DNA of 64,000 bases from G963663365 sp963663365 (GCA_963663365.2 CAXXIH010000008.1:868001-932000); one strand, 5' to 3'. Shown: positions 27,687 through 36,718, numbered from the stretch's first letter. The notes: generated by a model from the letters alone, not told the origin. Numbers and translations are program-made.

Positions 27687-28313
27687 TCATTTAGGTAAAG
27701 GTGGGCGGCCATTCTTAAATGAGTCATTTCCGGAACCAAGATCGATATACCCCGGGGACTTTTTTACTTTGATCGTTTTCCCGATGATGTTCGAAGAATC
27801 GGGAAGTTCCAAAATATCCAAATCGCTATGCCAGACCGCCCGTGTAGTATAGATATCTGCTTCACCGAATTTCTTCAATCTACCTTTCTGAAGGTGAATC
27901 GTCACCTCCCCCTCCAGCACAATTCGCTTGAATTCCTTGGGAAGCAGTCCGATTTGAGTATCTGCAGGTAATACCTCCGCCGTTCCGTGTTCCGAGCGGG
28001 CCCACCAGCCCATATCCGGCTCATCCGGCGAGGCCGAAATGACCGGCCCGGTAAATGTCATGAACTCGGCCGTTGGAGCAAAAACCATCCCCGCCGCCTG
28101 GATACGATAGGTTGCATGCTTATCTGCATCACGATGCGTGATGTCGAGACCTTCAATCGATAAATCGAAGACCCGCTCCTTTTCGTCCAGTTTTACAGGC
28201 GGCTGATTTTTGGCAGCCAATGGAATCCAAATGGAAAGCCAGGCAATCACAACCCAGAATCCGATGGCAAGCAGAGTATTGGACTCAATATCCATACGCC
28301 GGGGCAACTTCAT
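27687..28313 (-). CDS. lptC: LptC-like LPS transport protein
   Basis: 208 residues. A single N-terminal transmembrane helix (about 13-33, LLAIGFWVVIAWLSIWIPL) is followed by a periplasmic beta-jellyroll (DLSIEGLDITHRDADKHATYRIQAAGMVF; EGEVTIHLQKG). This is the LptC layout: it anchors the Lpt bridge to LptBFG and passes LPS to LptA. The LptA-like gene follows 52 bp downstream and the LpxL-like acyltransferase ends 12 bp upstream, which supports the role. Sequence similarity in this family is low, so the call rests on layout and context. Confidence 0.68.
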   Translation of the reverse strand: MKLPRRMDIESNTLLAIGFWVVIAWLSIWIPLAAKNQPPVKLDEKERVFDLSIEGLDITHRDADKHATYRIQAAGMVFAPTAEFMTFTGPVISASPDEPDMGWWARSEHGTAEVLPADTQIGLLPKEFKRIVLEGEVTIHLQKGRLKKFGEADIYTTRAVWHSDLDILELPDSSNIIGKTIKVKKSPGYIDLGSGNDSFKNGRPPLPK

Positions 28314-28325
28314 GAAAAGAGCTAT

Positions 28326-29282
28326 TTACTCCTCAATAACCGTATTACGCCGCCGGGATGGTTTTTCAAAACGGCGGTGCATCCACATCCACTGCTCGGG
28401 ATACTGAAAGATAACTTCCGAGATTTCCCGATTGATTCGTTCGGTCGTACGTACAAGATAGGCATTCCAGGCCGGAGTGTCTTTGGAACCGCCGGGTGGA
28501 GGATCCGCATACCAGGGATCCCTGAAAACCACATGGTATTTCCAAGGCCCGGTTCTTATACAAGAGCTGTAAATAATTCCGGCGCCTGTCAGCCCGGCCA
28601 AATGAGCTGCACCGACCTGGCTATGGGCCGGAATCCCCAAAAACGGCGCCATCACGCCGGCTCCCTGCGTGCGCAGATCGGTCAAGAGAACCACGATTCG
28701 GTTCTTTTTCAACATGCGCATAGAAGCGACCGCGCCTGTCCCCCGGGCATAAACAATCTCTAATCCCAGACGCTTGCGATGTTCATCCAGGATATCTTGA
28801 AGCTCTTGATTTTTAGGAATGCGCAACGCGATATAAGTAAAAGGCAGGTTGTATTTGACAATGTAAGCAGCGCATAGTTCCCAATTGCCCAAGTGGGCAG
28901 TCGTACAAACCAATCCACGGCCTCTTTTTAGAACTTCATCAACCTTTTCGAGACCTTCGAACTCAACTTGAAATGCCTCCCAGGCTTTGCCCCCCCGCCG
29001 CAAATAGGCTTGCTCTCCCACAACACAACCAAAATGCCGGAAACAATTACGCGCAATTTGTTTGCACTCGGCTTCAGTTTTGCTCTCTCCATATACAAGA
29101 GCCAGATTCTGAAGTGTGCGCCGCCGTTGCTTGGTCAGTAAAAAATAAAACAACCCGCCGAGGCCGGAACCTAACCGCACCAATACAGGCCCGGGAATCA
29201 GCCGGCATAACGCCAAACAACAACGAGCTATGAAAGCCGCAAGTATATGCCGCGGCCGCTGTAACCGTCTGCGAAGTCTCAA
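28326..29282 (-). CDS. LpxL/HtrB-type lipid A acyltransferase
   Basis: 318 residues with a TTG start at 29282, preceded by AAGG. An N-terminal arginine-rich patch leads to a hydrophobic anchor, then the acyltransferase block with the catalytic HxxxxE motif in TAHLGNWELC (about 113-122), and further conserved elements RMLKKNRIVVLLTDLRTQGAGV and a final EQWMWMHRRF (matching the family WxWxHRR end). LpxL/LpxM enzymes add secondary acyl chains to lipid A at the inner membrane. It sits between pyrG (39 bp) and the LptC-like gene (12 bp). Whether it is LpxL or LpxM type cannot be told. Confidence 0.85.
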   Translation of the reverse strand: MRLRRRLQRPRHILAAFIARCCLALCRLIPGPVLVRLGSGLGGLFYFLLTKQRRRTLQNLALVYGESKTEAECKQIARNCFRHFGCVVGEQAYLRRGGKAWEAFQVEFEGLEKVDEVLKRGRGLVCTTAHLGNWELCAAYIVKYNLPFTYIALRIPKNQELQDILDEHRKRLGLEIVYARGTGAVASMRMLKKNRIVVLLTDLRTQGAGVMAPFLGIPAHSQVGAAHLAGLTGAGIIYSSCIRTGPWKYHVVFRDPWYADPPPGGSKDTPAWNAYLVRTTERINREISEVIFQYPEQWMWMHRRFEKPSRRRNTVIEE

Positions 29283-29321
29283 TCTGGCTACCTTAACATT
29301 TGAAATGTATTTGAGTTTGCA

Positions 29322-31028
29322 TTACGCCTTTGCGCGTTTTTTTGCGGCGGACCGCCTTTGGGTTGATACCCGCTTGGTGCGGACTGTCTTCTTACCGGGA
29401 GCACTTTTAGGCGCGGTACTCTGAGCCAAGGCAGCCTTAACAAGACCGGTAAACAGCGGATGCGGCCGCCAAGGCCGGGAAGTCAATTCCGGGTGAAACT
29501 GGCAACCGACAAACCAAGGATGATCGGTCAATTCGACAATCTCCGCCAACTTGCCATCGGGCGATGTACCGCTAACAATCATCCCCGCATCACGTAATTC
29601 ATCTTTGTATGCGGGATTGAACTCAAAACGGTGACGGTGACGTTCGGATACCTTAAGCGTCCCATAGGCTTCATGGGCCTTCGTACCCTCCACGAGTTTG
29701 CAGGGGTACGCGCCCAGGCGCATCGTTCCGCCTTTTTTGACGATCTGGCGTTGTTCGTCCATTAGACTAATAACCGGATGCGGAGTTTTGGGATCGAATT
29801 CGGAACTCGAAGCATCTTTTAATCCCAAAGCATTGCGCGCCATTTCAATAACAGAACATTGCATTCCCAAACAGATGCCCAACATGGGCACACGTTTGGC
29901 ACGGGCATAAGCAATGGCTTTAATCTTCCCTTCACTGCCCCTGCGGTCGAATCCCCAGGGCACCAAAATGCCGTCAAACTTCGACAAGGTTCGTGCCGCG
30001 CCGTGCTTTTCAACATCCTGCGCGTTTACCGGAGTGACTTTCACCCGGCAGTTGTTGGCGATTCCCGCATGTACAAATGCGTCATAAATCGAGCGGTAGG
30101 CATCCTGAAGACGAATGTATTTCCCCACAAGCGCGATATTCACGGCTCCGCGCCGGGGCTGCACGATTTTTTTAACAATCTGGTTCCATTCGGACATATC
30201 CGACTTACGTTTGCCATATCCAAGTTTTTTGGCAACAAGGTCGGCGAGTCCTTCCTCCTGATACATCAAAGGAATTTCGTACACGGTGGAAGTGATATCG
30301 CGGGCCGAAATAACTTCATCAGGAGTCATATTGCAGAAGAGCGCAATCTTCTCCTTCATATCGGCGGTAAGACCTTCACGGCAGCGGCACAACAGGATAT
30401 CGGGTTGGATACCGATCTCACGCAGTTTGCCGACCGAATGCTGAGTCGGTTTGGTTTTGTATTCGTCCGCCGCCCCGATATGGGGAACAAGAGTCAAATG
30501 CACAACAAGCGCGCGGCCGGGTCCCACATCCCGGCTGAATTGCCGGATTGCCTCAAGAAACGGAAAGCCTTCAATATCGCCGACCGTACCGCCGATTTCC
30601 ACAAACTGAACATCAGGATTGAAATACTCAGCCACTTGGGCCACGCGGGCCTTAATCTCATCGGTAATATGCGGAATCATTTGGACAGTCTTGCCCAAAT
30701 AACCGCCTTCGCGCTCCCGCTCTATGACTTTCTGATAGATCTGACCGGTAGAAACACTGCTAATACGAAGAACCTTGGAATGTGTGAACCGTTCGTAGTA
30801 GCCAAGATCCAGGTCGGTTTCAGCCCCATCGTCGGTGACATACACTTCACCATGCTGATAAGGACTCATCGTGCCCGGATCGACATTGATATAGGGATCG
30901 AGTTTTTGGAGAGCGACCTTAATCCCCCGCGCCTCCAACAAACACGCCATCGATGCACAGGCCACACCTTTGCCCAGGCTTGAACAAACCCCGCCAGTGA
31001 CGAACACGAATTTGGTTTCTTTCGGCAT
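29322..31028 (-). CDS. pyrG: CTP synthase
   Basis: 568 residues against a usual 535-550. The N-terminal synthetase domain has FVTGGVCSSLGKGVACAS and the Mg/ATP loop. The glutaminase domain carries the nucleophile in GICLGMQC and the His-Glu pair in QFHPELTSRP. PyrG aminates UTP to CTP with glutamine. The extra length is a C-terminal tail of about 34 residues rich in Lys, Arg, Ser and Ala (KKTVRTKRVSTQRRSAAKK) after the catalytic domain. The gene leads the lpxL-lptC-lptA run. Its 324-bp upstream region holds a promoter overlapping a terminator (see 31153-31223), suggesting attenuation. Confidence 0.95.
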   Translation of the reverse strand: MPKETKFVFVTGGVCSSLGKGVACASMACLLEARGIKVALQKLDPYINVDPGTMSPYQHGEVYVTDDGAETDLDLGYYERFTHSKVLRISSVSTGQIYQKVIEREREGGYLGKTVQMIPHITDEIKARVAQVAEYFNPDVQFVEIGGTVGDIEGFPFLEAIRQFSRDVGPGRALVVHLTLVPHIGAADEYKTKPTQHSVGKLREIGIQPDILLCRCREGLTADMKEKIALFCNMTPDEVISARDITSTVYEIPLMYQEEGLADLVAKKLGYGKRKSDMSEWNQIVKKIVQPRRGAVNIALVGKYIRLQDAYRSIYDAFVHAGIANNCRVKVTPVNAQDVEKHGAARTLSKFDGILVPWGFDRRGSEGKIKAIAYARAKRVPMLGICLGMQCSVIEMARNALGLKDASSSEFDPKTPHPVISLMDEQRQIVKKGGTMRLGAYPCKLVEGTKAHEAYGTLKVSERHRHRFEFNPAYKDELRDAGMIVSGTSPDGKLAEIVELTDHPWFVGCQFHPELTSRPWRPHPLFTGLVKAALAQSTAPKSAPGKKTVRTKRVSTQRRSAAKKRAKA

Positions 31029-31152
31029 CTCTTCTCTCTCTCTGAAGTCGTTTCAACGTTGCATTACACGCGCGAAGACCAAAACATCCAAATGCTCGTC
31101 AACCTCACCGCCAATGCAAAACAAATAATCCGGAGAAATTCCGAATACAGGT

Positions 31153-31190
31153 AAAAAAAAACCCGTCCCAAAGAAGACCTCAGGACGGGA
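31153..31190 (-). terminator. Rho-independent terminator or attenuator before pyrG
   Basis: On the minus strand CCCGTCC (31189-31183) pairs with GGACGGG (31168-31162), followed by nine T residues. It is placed to end transcription from the kelch gene (stop at 31353), but it also lies just downstream of a promoter aimed at pyrG, so it could act as an attenuator. Confidence 0.85.
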
Positions 31191-31194
31191 TCTA

Positions 31195-31223
31195 ACCCTA
31201 TGAAACCCTATTCCCTATGTCAA
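31195..31223 (-). promoter_or_regulatory. Sigma-70-type promoter for pyrG overlapping an attenuator
   Basis: TTGACA (31223-31218) and TAGGGT (31200-31195) on the minus strand with an exact 17-bp spacer. The expected start is near 31188, inside the first arm of the terminator stem, so the message would begin with, or just after, a run of C residues. Confidence 0.55.
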
Positions 31224-31352
31224 GAAAATGGGCCGCTGAAAGTCATGCGCCGACTGCTGATGAAACCGGCTTTTTTAGATCAAAGACAAGTAACTCAAAT
31301 AACTTGAGAAGGTTGTGTAATGTGTAAACTTTAATGTCGCAATCGGGCCATT

Positions 31353-32405
31353 TTATTTGTAATGGTTCGCAAAAACTTCTGATACGGCGCTCGCGGATTC
31401 CCGGTTCGCGCTGTAAACCCACGTGTCATTGTATTTAGACTGGTAGTCCCCCTCAGGATTCCAAGGCCCGGTTATTACATTCCCGCCAAACAGTACGATC
31501 TCTTGGCGAATAGAATCGTAAACAATTTCCATATTATTCCTTGGATCCGGCCGGATTCCCTCAGGCTGTGACCATTCCGTTCCATCCCACTCCCACGTTT
31601 CGACAGGGGGTGAATAGGTTTCGGCGTCCACGCTACGTCCAACAAGCACAATCCGGTCCCGTGACGGATCATAAATCCCCTCATACCGTTGCAGCGGCAC
31701 CGGTACGATTCCCGGAGACAGTGTGGATCTGGACTGCCAATTCGCGCCATCCCAGTTCCACACCTCACCTGAATTAGAAAAATCGAAAAGATAAATAACT
31801 CCCTCTCCACGATGTTGAATTAACAATACTCCAGTTCCTATATCCGGCCAGTCATATCCAAGGTTATTCCACGCCGTCCCCGTCCATTCCCAGGTCCACT
31901 TCGAAATTTCTTGGCCTTCGTAGCCGCGTATGAAACCTCCATAAAGAAGAACATTTTGAAGGATGGGATCGAAAGCCATACCGTGGCCGGAACTGGCGCT
32001 GGGCAAATTGTGGCTATCGTCAAAAACCTTGATCCAGGTTTCGCCGTTCCACTCCCAAGTGTCCTTGGGAAGAGCATCAAAATTACCAAAGAGAAGGACT
32101 TTCCCCCGCCGATTATCGTAGGCCATTTCATGAGACCAACGCGGTCCGGGGCCATCGGTTGCTGCCAGCCGCCAAAACTCCCCGTTCCAAATCCAAGTAT
32201 CCTCATAACGATCCGAACCATCCTCGGCGAGTCCGCCATAAAGCACGACTTCGCCTCGTTGTTCATCAAATACCATCGCATGCCCCGTCCGTGCGGAGGG
32301 ACCATTGCCCGCATCCACACGAATCCATTGCGGAGTTTGTGCTGAACTATCAAAAACAACGATAGAAACAACAAAAAACATCAATATACGGGATTGGAAA
32401 AGCAT
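31353..32405 (-). CDS. Secreted kelch-repeat beta-propeller protein
   Basis: 350 residues, signal peptide about 1-22 (ILMFFVVSIVVFDSSAQ). Five to six kelch-like units follow, each with a GHAMVFD or similar strand, a GEVVLYGG / GKVLLFGN strand and a DTWIWNG / DTWEWNG strand, a layout frequent in secreted bacterial proteins. No catalytic residues of galactose oxidase are recognisable. It is likely extracellular or periplasmic, binding a ligand. It has its own strong promoter at 32502-32530 and ends before the pyrG terminator. The flagellar operon ends just upstream on the same strand. Confidence 0.8.
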   Translation of the reverse strand: MLFQSRILMFFVVSIVVFDSSAQTPQWIRVDAGNGPSARTGHAMVFDEQRGEVVLYGGLAEDGSDRYEDTWIWNGEFWRLAATDGPGPRWSHEMAYDNRRGKVLLFGNFDALPKDTWEWNGETWIKVFDDSHNLPSASSGHGMAFDPILQNVLLYGGFIRGYEGQEISKWTWEWTGTAWNNLGYDWPDIGTGVLLIQHRGEGVIYLFDFSNSGEVWNWDGANWQSRSTLSPGIVPVPLQRYEGIYDPSRDRIVLVGRSVDAETYSPPVETWEWDGTEWSQPEGIRPDPRNNMEIVYDSIRQEIVLFGGNVITGPWNPEGDYQSKYNDTWVYSANRESASAVSEVFANHYK

Positions 32406-32501
32406 GTTTCTCCCCCTTTTGGCATTTGATCTCTATCGAATATCCACGGCCGCCAATGCCAGAGTTATACGAGTTCTTCTGTATGCAGAACTCTATGTAT
32501 G

Positions 32502-32530
32502 ATTATAATCCAGCCAACAGAGAGTGACAA
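32502..32530 (-). promoter_or_regulatory. Strong sigma-70-type promoter for the kelch gene
   Basis: TTGTCA (32530-32525) and a perfect TATAAT (32507-32502) on the minus strand with a 17-bp spacer. The predicted start near 32495 gives a 90-nt leader before the ATG at 32405. Confidence 0.7.
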
Positions 32531-32624
32531 TCATATTTCGGATTGCCTAAAGGAGAGAAAAAGGGGAGAGGCGAAGGGAATAACAATCCCAAATAAACCG
32601 GGTAATTACGGACGTTTCAACAAC

Positions 32625-33134
32625 TTATGCGCGAACATTAAGCATACGCGGGGCGCTGGAGGCTTGGCCCTTTTTGCCATTTGGCGTGTAGTTTTCTTCC
32701 TTTTCCCGTTGCACAGCAGATTTGAATTCCTCATTCAGATATTCAATTCCCCGGGAAATCATGAGCCGGTTGGTTCTATTGGCCTTTTTAATTTCATCAA
32801 TCAGCGATTTGAGTTCCTCGCCGGTTTTCCAAAGCAAAGCCGCATCCGCCTTGCGTTCCGGCAATGCGCCGAGCCGTGCAACAAGTTCGCGTAAGGTTGA
32901 GATGTTTGTGTCGAGTCCCAAGGCCGAAGACCAACATTCCATTTCTATTTCACGGTGCTGTTCAATGTCTTCGATCTCGCTTGTGAGCTGTTTAATAGCC
33001 CGGGCCGTATTTTCCATTTCGGAAAGTTGCATCCCGGCAAACTGTTTGCGTTGACCATTAACCAAATCCAACATCTTGTGATGTAGACGAATCTGTTCCT
33101 GTAAAAGTCCGTGAAGAATAGAAATATCACGCAT
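32625..33134 (-). CDS. flgN: FlgN-type flagellar chaperone
   Basis: 169 residues, all helical, with two long coiled-coil stretches (about 1-62 and 85-145) as in FlgN, the export chaperone for the hook-associated proteins FlgK and FlgL. The C-terminus (NYTPNGKKGQASSAPRMLNVRA) resembles the flexible end that binds FlgK/FlgL. The start ATG overlaps the flgJ stop in a TAATG, so translation is coupled. It is the last gene of the flagellar operon. Similarity in this family is low, so context carries much of the call. Confidence 0.72.
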   Translation of the reverse strand: MRDISILHGLLQEQIRLHHKMLDLVNGQRKQFAGMQLSEMENTARAIKQLTSEIEDIEQHREIEMECWSSALGLDTNISTLRELVARLGALPERKADAALLWKTGEELKSLIDEIKKANRTNRLMISRGIEYLNEEFKSAVQREKEENYTPNGKKGQASSAPRMLNVRA

Positions 33135-33751
33135 TATCGTTTCTCCAATTCATCAGTGCTGATGATGGATTTCTTGGAAAGCGGCATAAAACCGGTGCTT
33201 GTTTCGGTATTTAAATCGATTCCTTGCCAGCCCTCCGGCTTTAAACGCATGAAGTCTTCGGTGCTGGGAGCGGCTCCCTTTTGTGGCAAGGACATAAACT
33301 TCGAAGTATCGTTTGTACCCTCTTCTGTCTCAAGAGACATTCCCTGCCCATCATTGGCTTCCAGTTTTTTCGCGACTTCTTCGGCCGTATAGACTGACTG
33401 TTGGTTTTGTTTCAAAAAGTCGTAAACCATTTCGCTGATGCCAAATGCGCCTTGCTCGGATACATGCTGGGCGAGATGGTCATCGGCGATTTCCATATAC
33501 ATTTGAGTGGAACGGTCGGAATCAAAAAGCCCTTCGCCATCCTCTTCGATTTTGGAGGATTGGCGCATGACTTTAATCAACTGACGAACAAACATGGCTT
33601 CAAATTCTTGGCTGACACGCCGCATTTCGCGGTCTTCCATGCCTTTGACATGTTCGCTGTCAACCCGTGAGGCGAGCTGATCGGCCGAAGCCGATGTTCG
33701 ATCGAAATCGACTGTTGAGCTGCTCGCGCCTAAAAAGCCAAAATCATCCAT
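33134..33751 (-). CDS. flgJ: FlgJ-like rod-binding protein without muramidase domain
   Basis: 205 residues. The rod-binding domain covers about 38-110, with the usual pattern VSQEFEAMFVRQLIKVMRQS and YMEIADDHLAQHVSEQGAFGISEMV. The C-terminal half (about 120-205) is low-complexity and polar. The peptidoglycan hydrolase domain of enterobacterial FlgJ is absent, as in many alpha-proteobacteria and spirochaetes, where a separate enzyme opens the wall. It lies 52 bp after flgI and overlaps flgN by one base. Confidence 0.82.
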   Translation of the reverse strand: MDDFGFLGASSSTVDFDRTSASADQLASRVDSEHVKGMEDREMRRVSQEFEAMFVRQLIKVMRQSSKIEEDGEGLFDSDRSTQMYMEIADDHLAQHVSEQGAFGISEMVYDFLKQNQQSVYTAEEVAKKLEANDGQGMSLETEEGTNDTSKFMSLPQKGAAPSTEDFMRLKPEGWQGIDLNTETSTGFMPLSKKSIISTDELEKR

Positions 33752-33803
33752 CGTTCTATTTCAACTATTCCGTGTTTGTTTCACACTCGGTTAATGCCCA
33801 AAT

Positions 33804-34946
33804 TTACGGCATCACAACGATTTTCGCATTCAGCGCCCCCGCGACATTCAATGTCTGGAAGATGGTAATTAAATCGCGTGGATTGACACCGAGTTGGTTA
33901 AGGCTATCGACTAGTTCTTTGACTGTTGCTCCCTCAACAAAATACAGACCGCCGGGTTCAACATCGGCCTGTGCTTGTGCATTCGATAATTTTTCGATTT
34001 GTGCCTCCGCGCCGATACCGGGCGCTGTTACGGCCTCTTGCGTTTCTGAAATGGTGATATTCAGATTGCCATGCGCGATAGCAACAGGATGTAGACGGAT
34101 GTGCTCACCGGCCACGACCGTTCCGGTGTTTTCGTTAATCACAATGCGGGCTTCCATATCCGTGCGAACAGGGAGTTCACCCAAAATCGCCATTAGGTCG
34201 ACAACATTGTCGTATTCGGTGTTTACGAGTTGTCTTAGGTCGATTTCGACCGTTGCCATGGTTGTAGCCTGGGCGGCTTTAACATTTAACGCTTCATTGA
34301 TGGTTTCTTTCAGGTTGTAAGCAGTCCTAAAATCGGGATCGTGAAGGTTTAGCCGCAGATAGCCGTCTTGAACAATGTCTTGGATAACCTCATCGCCTTC
34401 AACCGTTGCACCACCGGAAATACGGCCCACGGTCGTATGATTCTGTTGGACACTGGCTGAGCCGCCTCCGCCGCCTCCACCTGTCACCAAAAAGCCGCCA
34501 AGAGACACAGGTCCCTGAGCCAAGGCATGAATCTTATTATCGCCACCGAGCAGTGGGGTTGGAATCAGGGTTCCGCCTTGCAGGCTTTTAGCTCCGCCGA
34601 TACTGGAAATGGCCACATCGAAAGTCGTTCCGGGACGGGCAAAGGGTGGAAGTTTGGCGCTGACCACAACAGCGGCCACATTGCTGGCATCAATATCGTC
34701 CGCGGTGAGCCGGTTGCCTAAGGCGTTGAGCATGTTCGCTAGAGACGATTTCGTAAATGCACTGCTGCTATCTCCGGTGCCATTGAGCCCGATCACCAAT
34801 CCATAACCGATAAGTTGGTTCTCTTGGGCGCCATCGACCGCGGCAATATCTTTGACCCGGGAAATGACGCTATAACCGGGAGTGGCGGCTATACCACAGA
34901 TTCCAAGAGCCAACAGAACGATCATAAATGGCCGTAAAGTAGTCAT
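33804..34946 (-). CDS. flgI: FlgI, flagellar P-ring protein
   Basis: 380 residues, signal peptide about 1-25 (FMIVLLALGICGIAATPGYS). The mature start (SRVKDIAAVDGAQENQLIGYGLVIGLNGTGDS) and the rest match FlgI strongly along the whole length, including RPGTTFDVAISSIGGAKSLQGGTL and the end LNQLGVNPRDLITIFQTL. FlgI forms the ring around the flagellar rod in the peptidoglycan layer, with FlgA as assembly chaperone. A glycine-rich patch (GGGGGGGSAS, about 155-165) is an odd local feature. It lies between flgH and flgJ. Confidence 0.97.
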   Translation of the reverse strand: MTTLRPFMIVLLALGICGIAATPGYSVISRVKDIAAVDGAQENQLIGYGLVIGLNGTGDSSSAFTKSSLANMLNALGNRLTADDIDASNVAAVVVSAKLPPFARPGTTFDVAISSIGGAKSLQGGTLIPTPLLGGDNKIHALAQGPVSLGGFLVTGGGGGGGSASVQQNHTTVGRISGGATVEGDEVIQDIVQDGYLRLNLHDPDFRTAYNLKETINEALNVKAAQATTMATVEIDLRQLVNTEYDNVVDLMAILGELPVRTDMEARIVINENTGTVVAGEHIRLHPVAIAHGNLNITISETQEAVTAPGIGAEAQIEKLSNAQAQADVEPGGLYFVEGATVKELVDSLNQLGVNPRDLITIFQTLNVAGALNAKIVVMP

Positions 34947-35009
34947 GTTGATGCCTCGATCCCTAATAACTCTTCCTATCCATTCCGATTAGCAACCCGC
35001 TTACCAGTA

Positions 35010-35633
35010 CTAGAAGAAAATCCTGAACATCCGGCTAAAGATGCCCGGATCCGCACCACTAGTGACTGAACCGCCGCCTTCATAGCTGATTTGAGCATCG
35101 GCGATGCGTGAAGAAAGAACTACATTCTCGGCAGAAATGTCCCGTGGACGGACTTTGCCGGAAAGAATGATGCTTTTGGTTTCCTTACCGACATTGATCG
35201 TTTTCCGAGCTTCAATCAGGAAGTTGCCATTGTCATCGATCATCACGATGGTTGCAGCAACCTGTGCGCGGAACGTCCCGCTACGCTCAACCTCGGTTTC
35301 TCCTTTGAAATCGTTTTGTCCATCAAACTGCAGGGCCGGATAGTCAATATCGCCCCCGGATTCCCCGAAAATGGATTTGGCAAAATCGTTATTGAAGATT
35401 GCCGAAAATTTGCCCATGAGCGTTGAATTCCGCTTGCTCTCAGAATCGGCGACCTCAGTTGCGGTTGAACTCTCTTCGATTTCAATCGTCAAGATATCGC
35501 CCACCCGGCTGGCATTGCCTGTCGAAAAGAAGTGGTTGGCCGGGGAATCATGGTTCCACAGCGATTTGGCCCCGGAGGGCAATGAGCAGCAAGTCAGTAC
35601 AACAATGCAAATGGAGACAAGAAGCGCTTTCAT
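35010..35633 (-). CDS. flgH: FlgH, flagellar L-ring lipoprotein
   Basis: 207 residues. Lipoprotein signal with Cys at about 15-16 (SICIVVLTCC). The mature chain has the FlgH core: GDILTIEIEESSTATEVADSESKR, FKGETEVERSGTFRAQVAATIV, and NFLIEARKTINVGKETKSIILSGKVRPRDIS. FlgH forms the outer-membrane ring of the basal body, so its presence supports a diderm envelope. It lies 63 bp before flgI and 68 bp after flgA. Confidence 0.95.
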   Translation of the reverse strand: MKALLVSICIVVLTCCSLPSGAKSLWNHDSPANHFFSTGNASRVGDILTIEIEESSTATEVADSESKRNSTLMGKFSAIFNNDFAKSIFGESGGDIDYPALQFDGQNDFKGETEVERSGTFRAQVAATIVMIDDNGNFLIEARKTINVGKETKSIILSGKVRPRDISAENVVLSSRIADAQISYEGGGSVTSGADPGIFSRMFRIFF

Positions 35634-35701
35634 TTCATTCTCCGTGAGAGCAACAACATTTCAGGTGCTCCACAAACCTTTGTTACCGTTTAGATCAATT
35701 C

Positions 35702-36718
35702 TTAGATCAATTCCGCACTTGTACTATTCAGAATTCGGGCCTCAACTCGTTGCCCATTCTGAAGATTCTTAACTTTGATGACATCTCCGGGGCCGCCTGA
35801 ACCTTCGGCTATCCCCTGAACACTCAAGCGGATACCGCTTTTGTGTATGAATACTTCAAGTTTGTCGCCCCGGCTGACCATGAGTTCCTTGGCAAATAGA
35901 TCCCGGGTTACAATCACACCCCGGTTTACACCCCGGCGAAGTTTGAGCCCTTCGATTTCCGAAAGATCTTCGATGCTCATTTTGTCGTAGCGCGATGAAA
36001 CCATTCGCCGGTTTTCAACACGCAATACATCTTCACTCAGCATCTCGCCGGGTTCGAGTTTCTTTTTGACCACCCATACAGGGCGCAGGCGGCCTACTTG
36101 GACAATGGCCGGATATTGCGCAACCTGGCACTTATCGACGAGGGCGGTCAGGTTATAACGTAGCGTCCCATATTCGTGATTCGATGTACGGTACAGGCTG
36201 ATTTCGGCCTCTCCTAAAGGAAGCCGAATTGAATCGGGGATGCTGACGGGTTCGAGACTCAGTTCATCTTCCGCCCAGCCGTGTTCTGCCAAAACATCTT
36301 GTTTGATTTGTTCGAGAATCGAATCGCTGCTGATATTTTGGCCCGGTCCAAGCACTTCTATCCGGGTAGGTCCATCGAACTGCAAGCGGCCAAAAGGCAA
36401 GCCGGCCTGGCGAACAGTGCGGGTTACCAAAGCACGGGAAACGAGACGGCTTTGCCCGGCTTCCGGCGAATCGATAATTTTTAGATCACGCAATGCGCAC
36501 CGGAGTTCCGGTTCCAGAGTCACGACTTCTGCCACATCGCCCAAAGTGATGGCTTCTTGGGTGGCGCTGCTGATTTCATACTTTTCCGAAAACAGAAGAA
36601 GTATCGGCGATGGCGCTTCTAGAGCATTGGCGCCACAAGCTGTCAGAGCAATCAAACCGCTCACCAGATAGCTAAGTGCGATCTGCATAAACCGTTTTTG
36701 CCGTTCCATGGGATCCAT
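35702..36718 (-). CDS. flgA: FlgA, P-ring assembly chaperone
   Basis: 338 residues with a signal peptide (about 10-32), longer than the usual 220-230 because of an N-terminal segment with two SAF-like portions. The C-terminal SAF/FlgA part (about 200-338) reads VVKKKLEPGEMLSEDVL, RGVNRGVIVTRDLF, and ends GPGDVIKVKNLQNGQRVEARI, the FlgA signature. FlgA helps FlgI polymerise in the periplasm. It is 29 bp from flgG and 68 bp from flgH, in the operon order flgF-G-A-H-I-J-N. Confidence 0.93.
   Translation of the reverse strand: MDPMERQKRFMQIALSYLVSGLIALTACGANALEAPSPILLLFSEKYEISSATQEAITLGDVAEVVTLEPELRCALRDLKIIDSPEAGQSRLVSRALVTRTVRQAGLPFGRLQFDGPTRIEVLGPGQNISSDSILEQIKQDVLAEHGWAEDELSLEPVSIPDSIRLPLGEAEISLYRTSNHEYGTLRYNLTALVDKCQVAQYPAIVQVGRLRPVWVVKKKLEPGEMLSEDVLRVENRRMVSSRYDKMSIEDLSEIEGLKLRRGVNRGVIVTRDLFAKELMVSRGDKLEVFIHKSGIRLSVQGIAEGSGGPGDVIKVKNLQNGQRVEARILNSTSAELI

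Larger units (their letters stand above)
31029..31352. other. pyrG leader region, no gene
   Basis: 324 bp between pyrG and the kelch gene, both on the minus strand. It holds a terminator-like hairpin (31153-31190) and a TTGACA promoter (31195-31223). No coding sequence is seen. The stretch from 31029 to 31150 would be the pyrG leader if the terminator is read through. Confidence 0.7.

Noticed and set aside
29859..30983. 374-codon open frame on the plus strand
   Set aside because: It is antisense to pyrG, its translation has no recognisable family, and pyrG itself is a certain gene.
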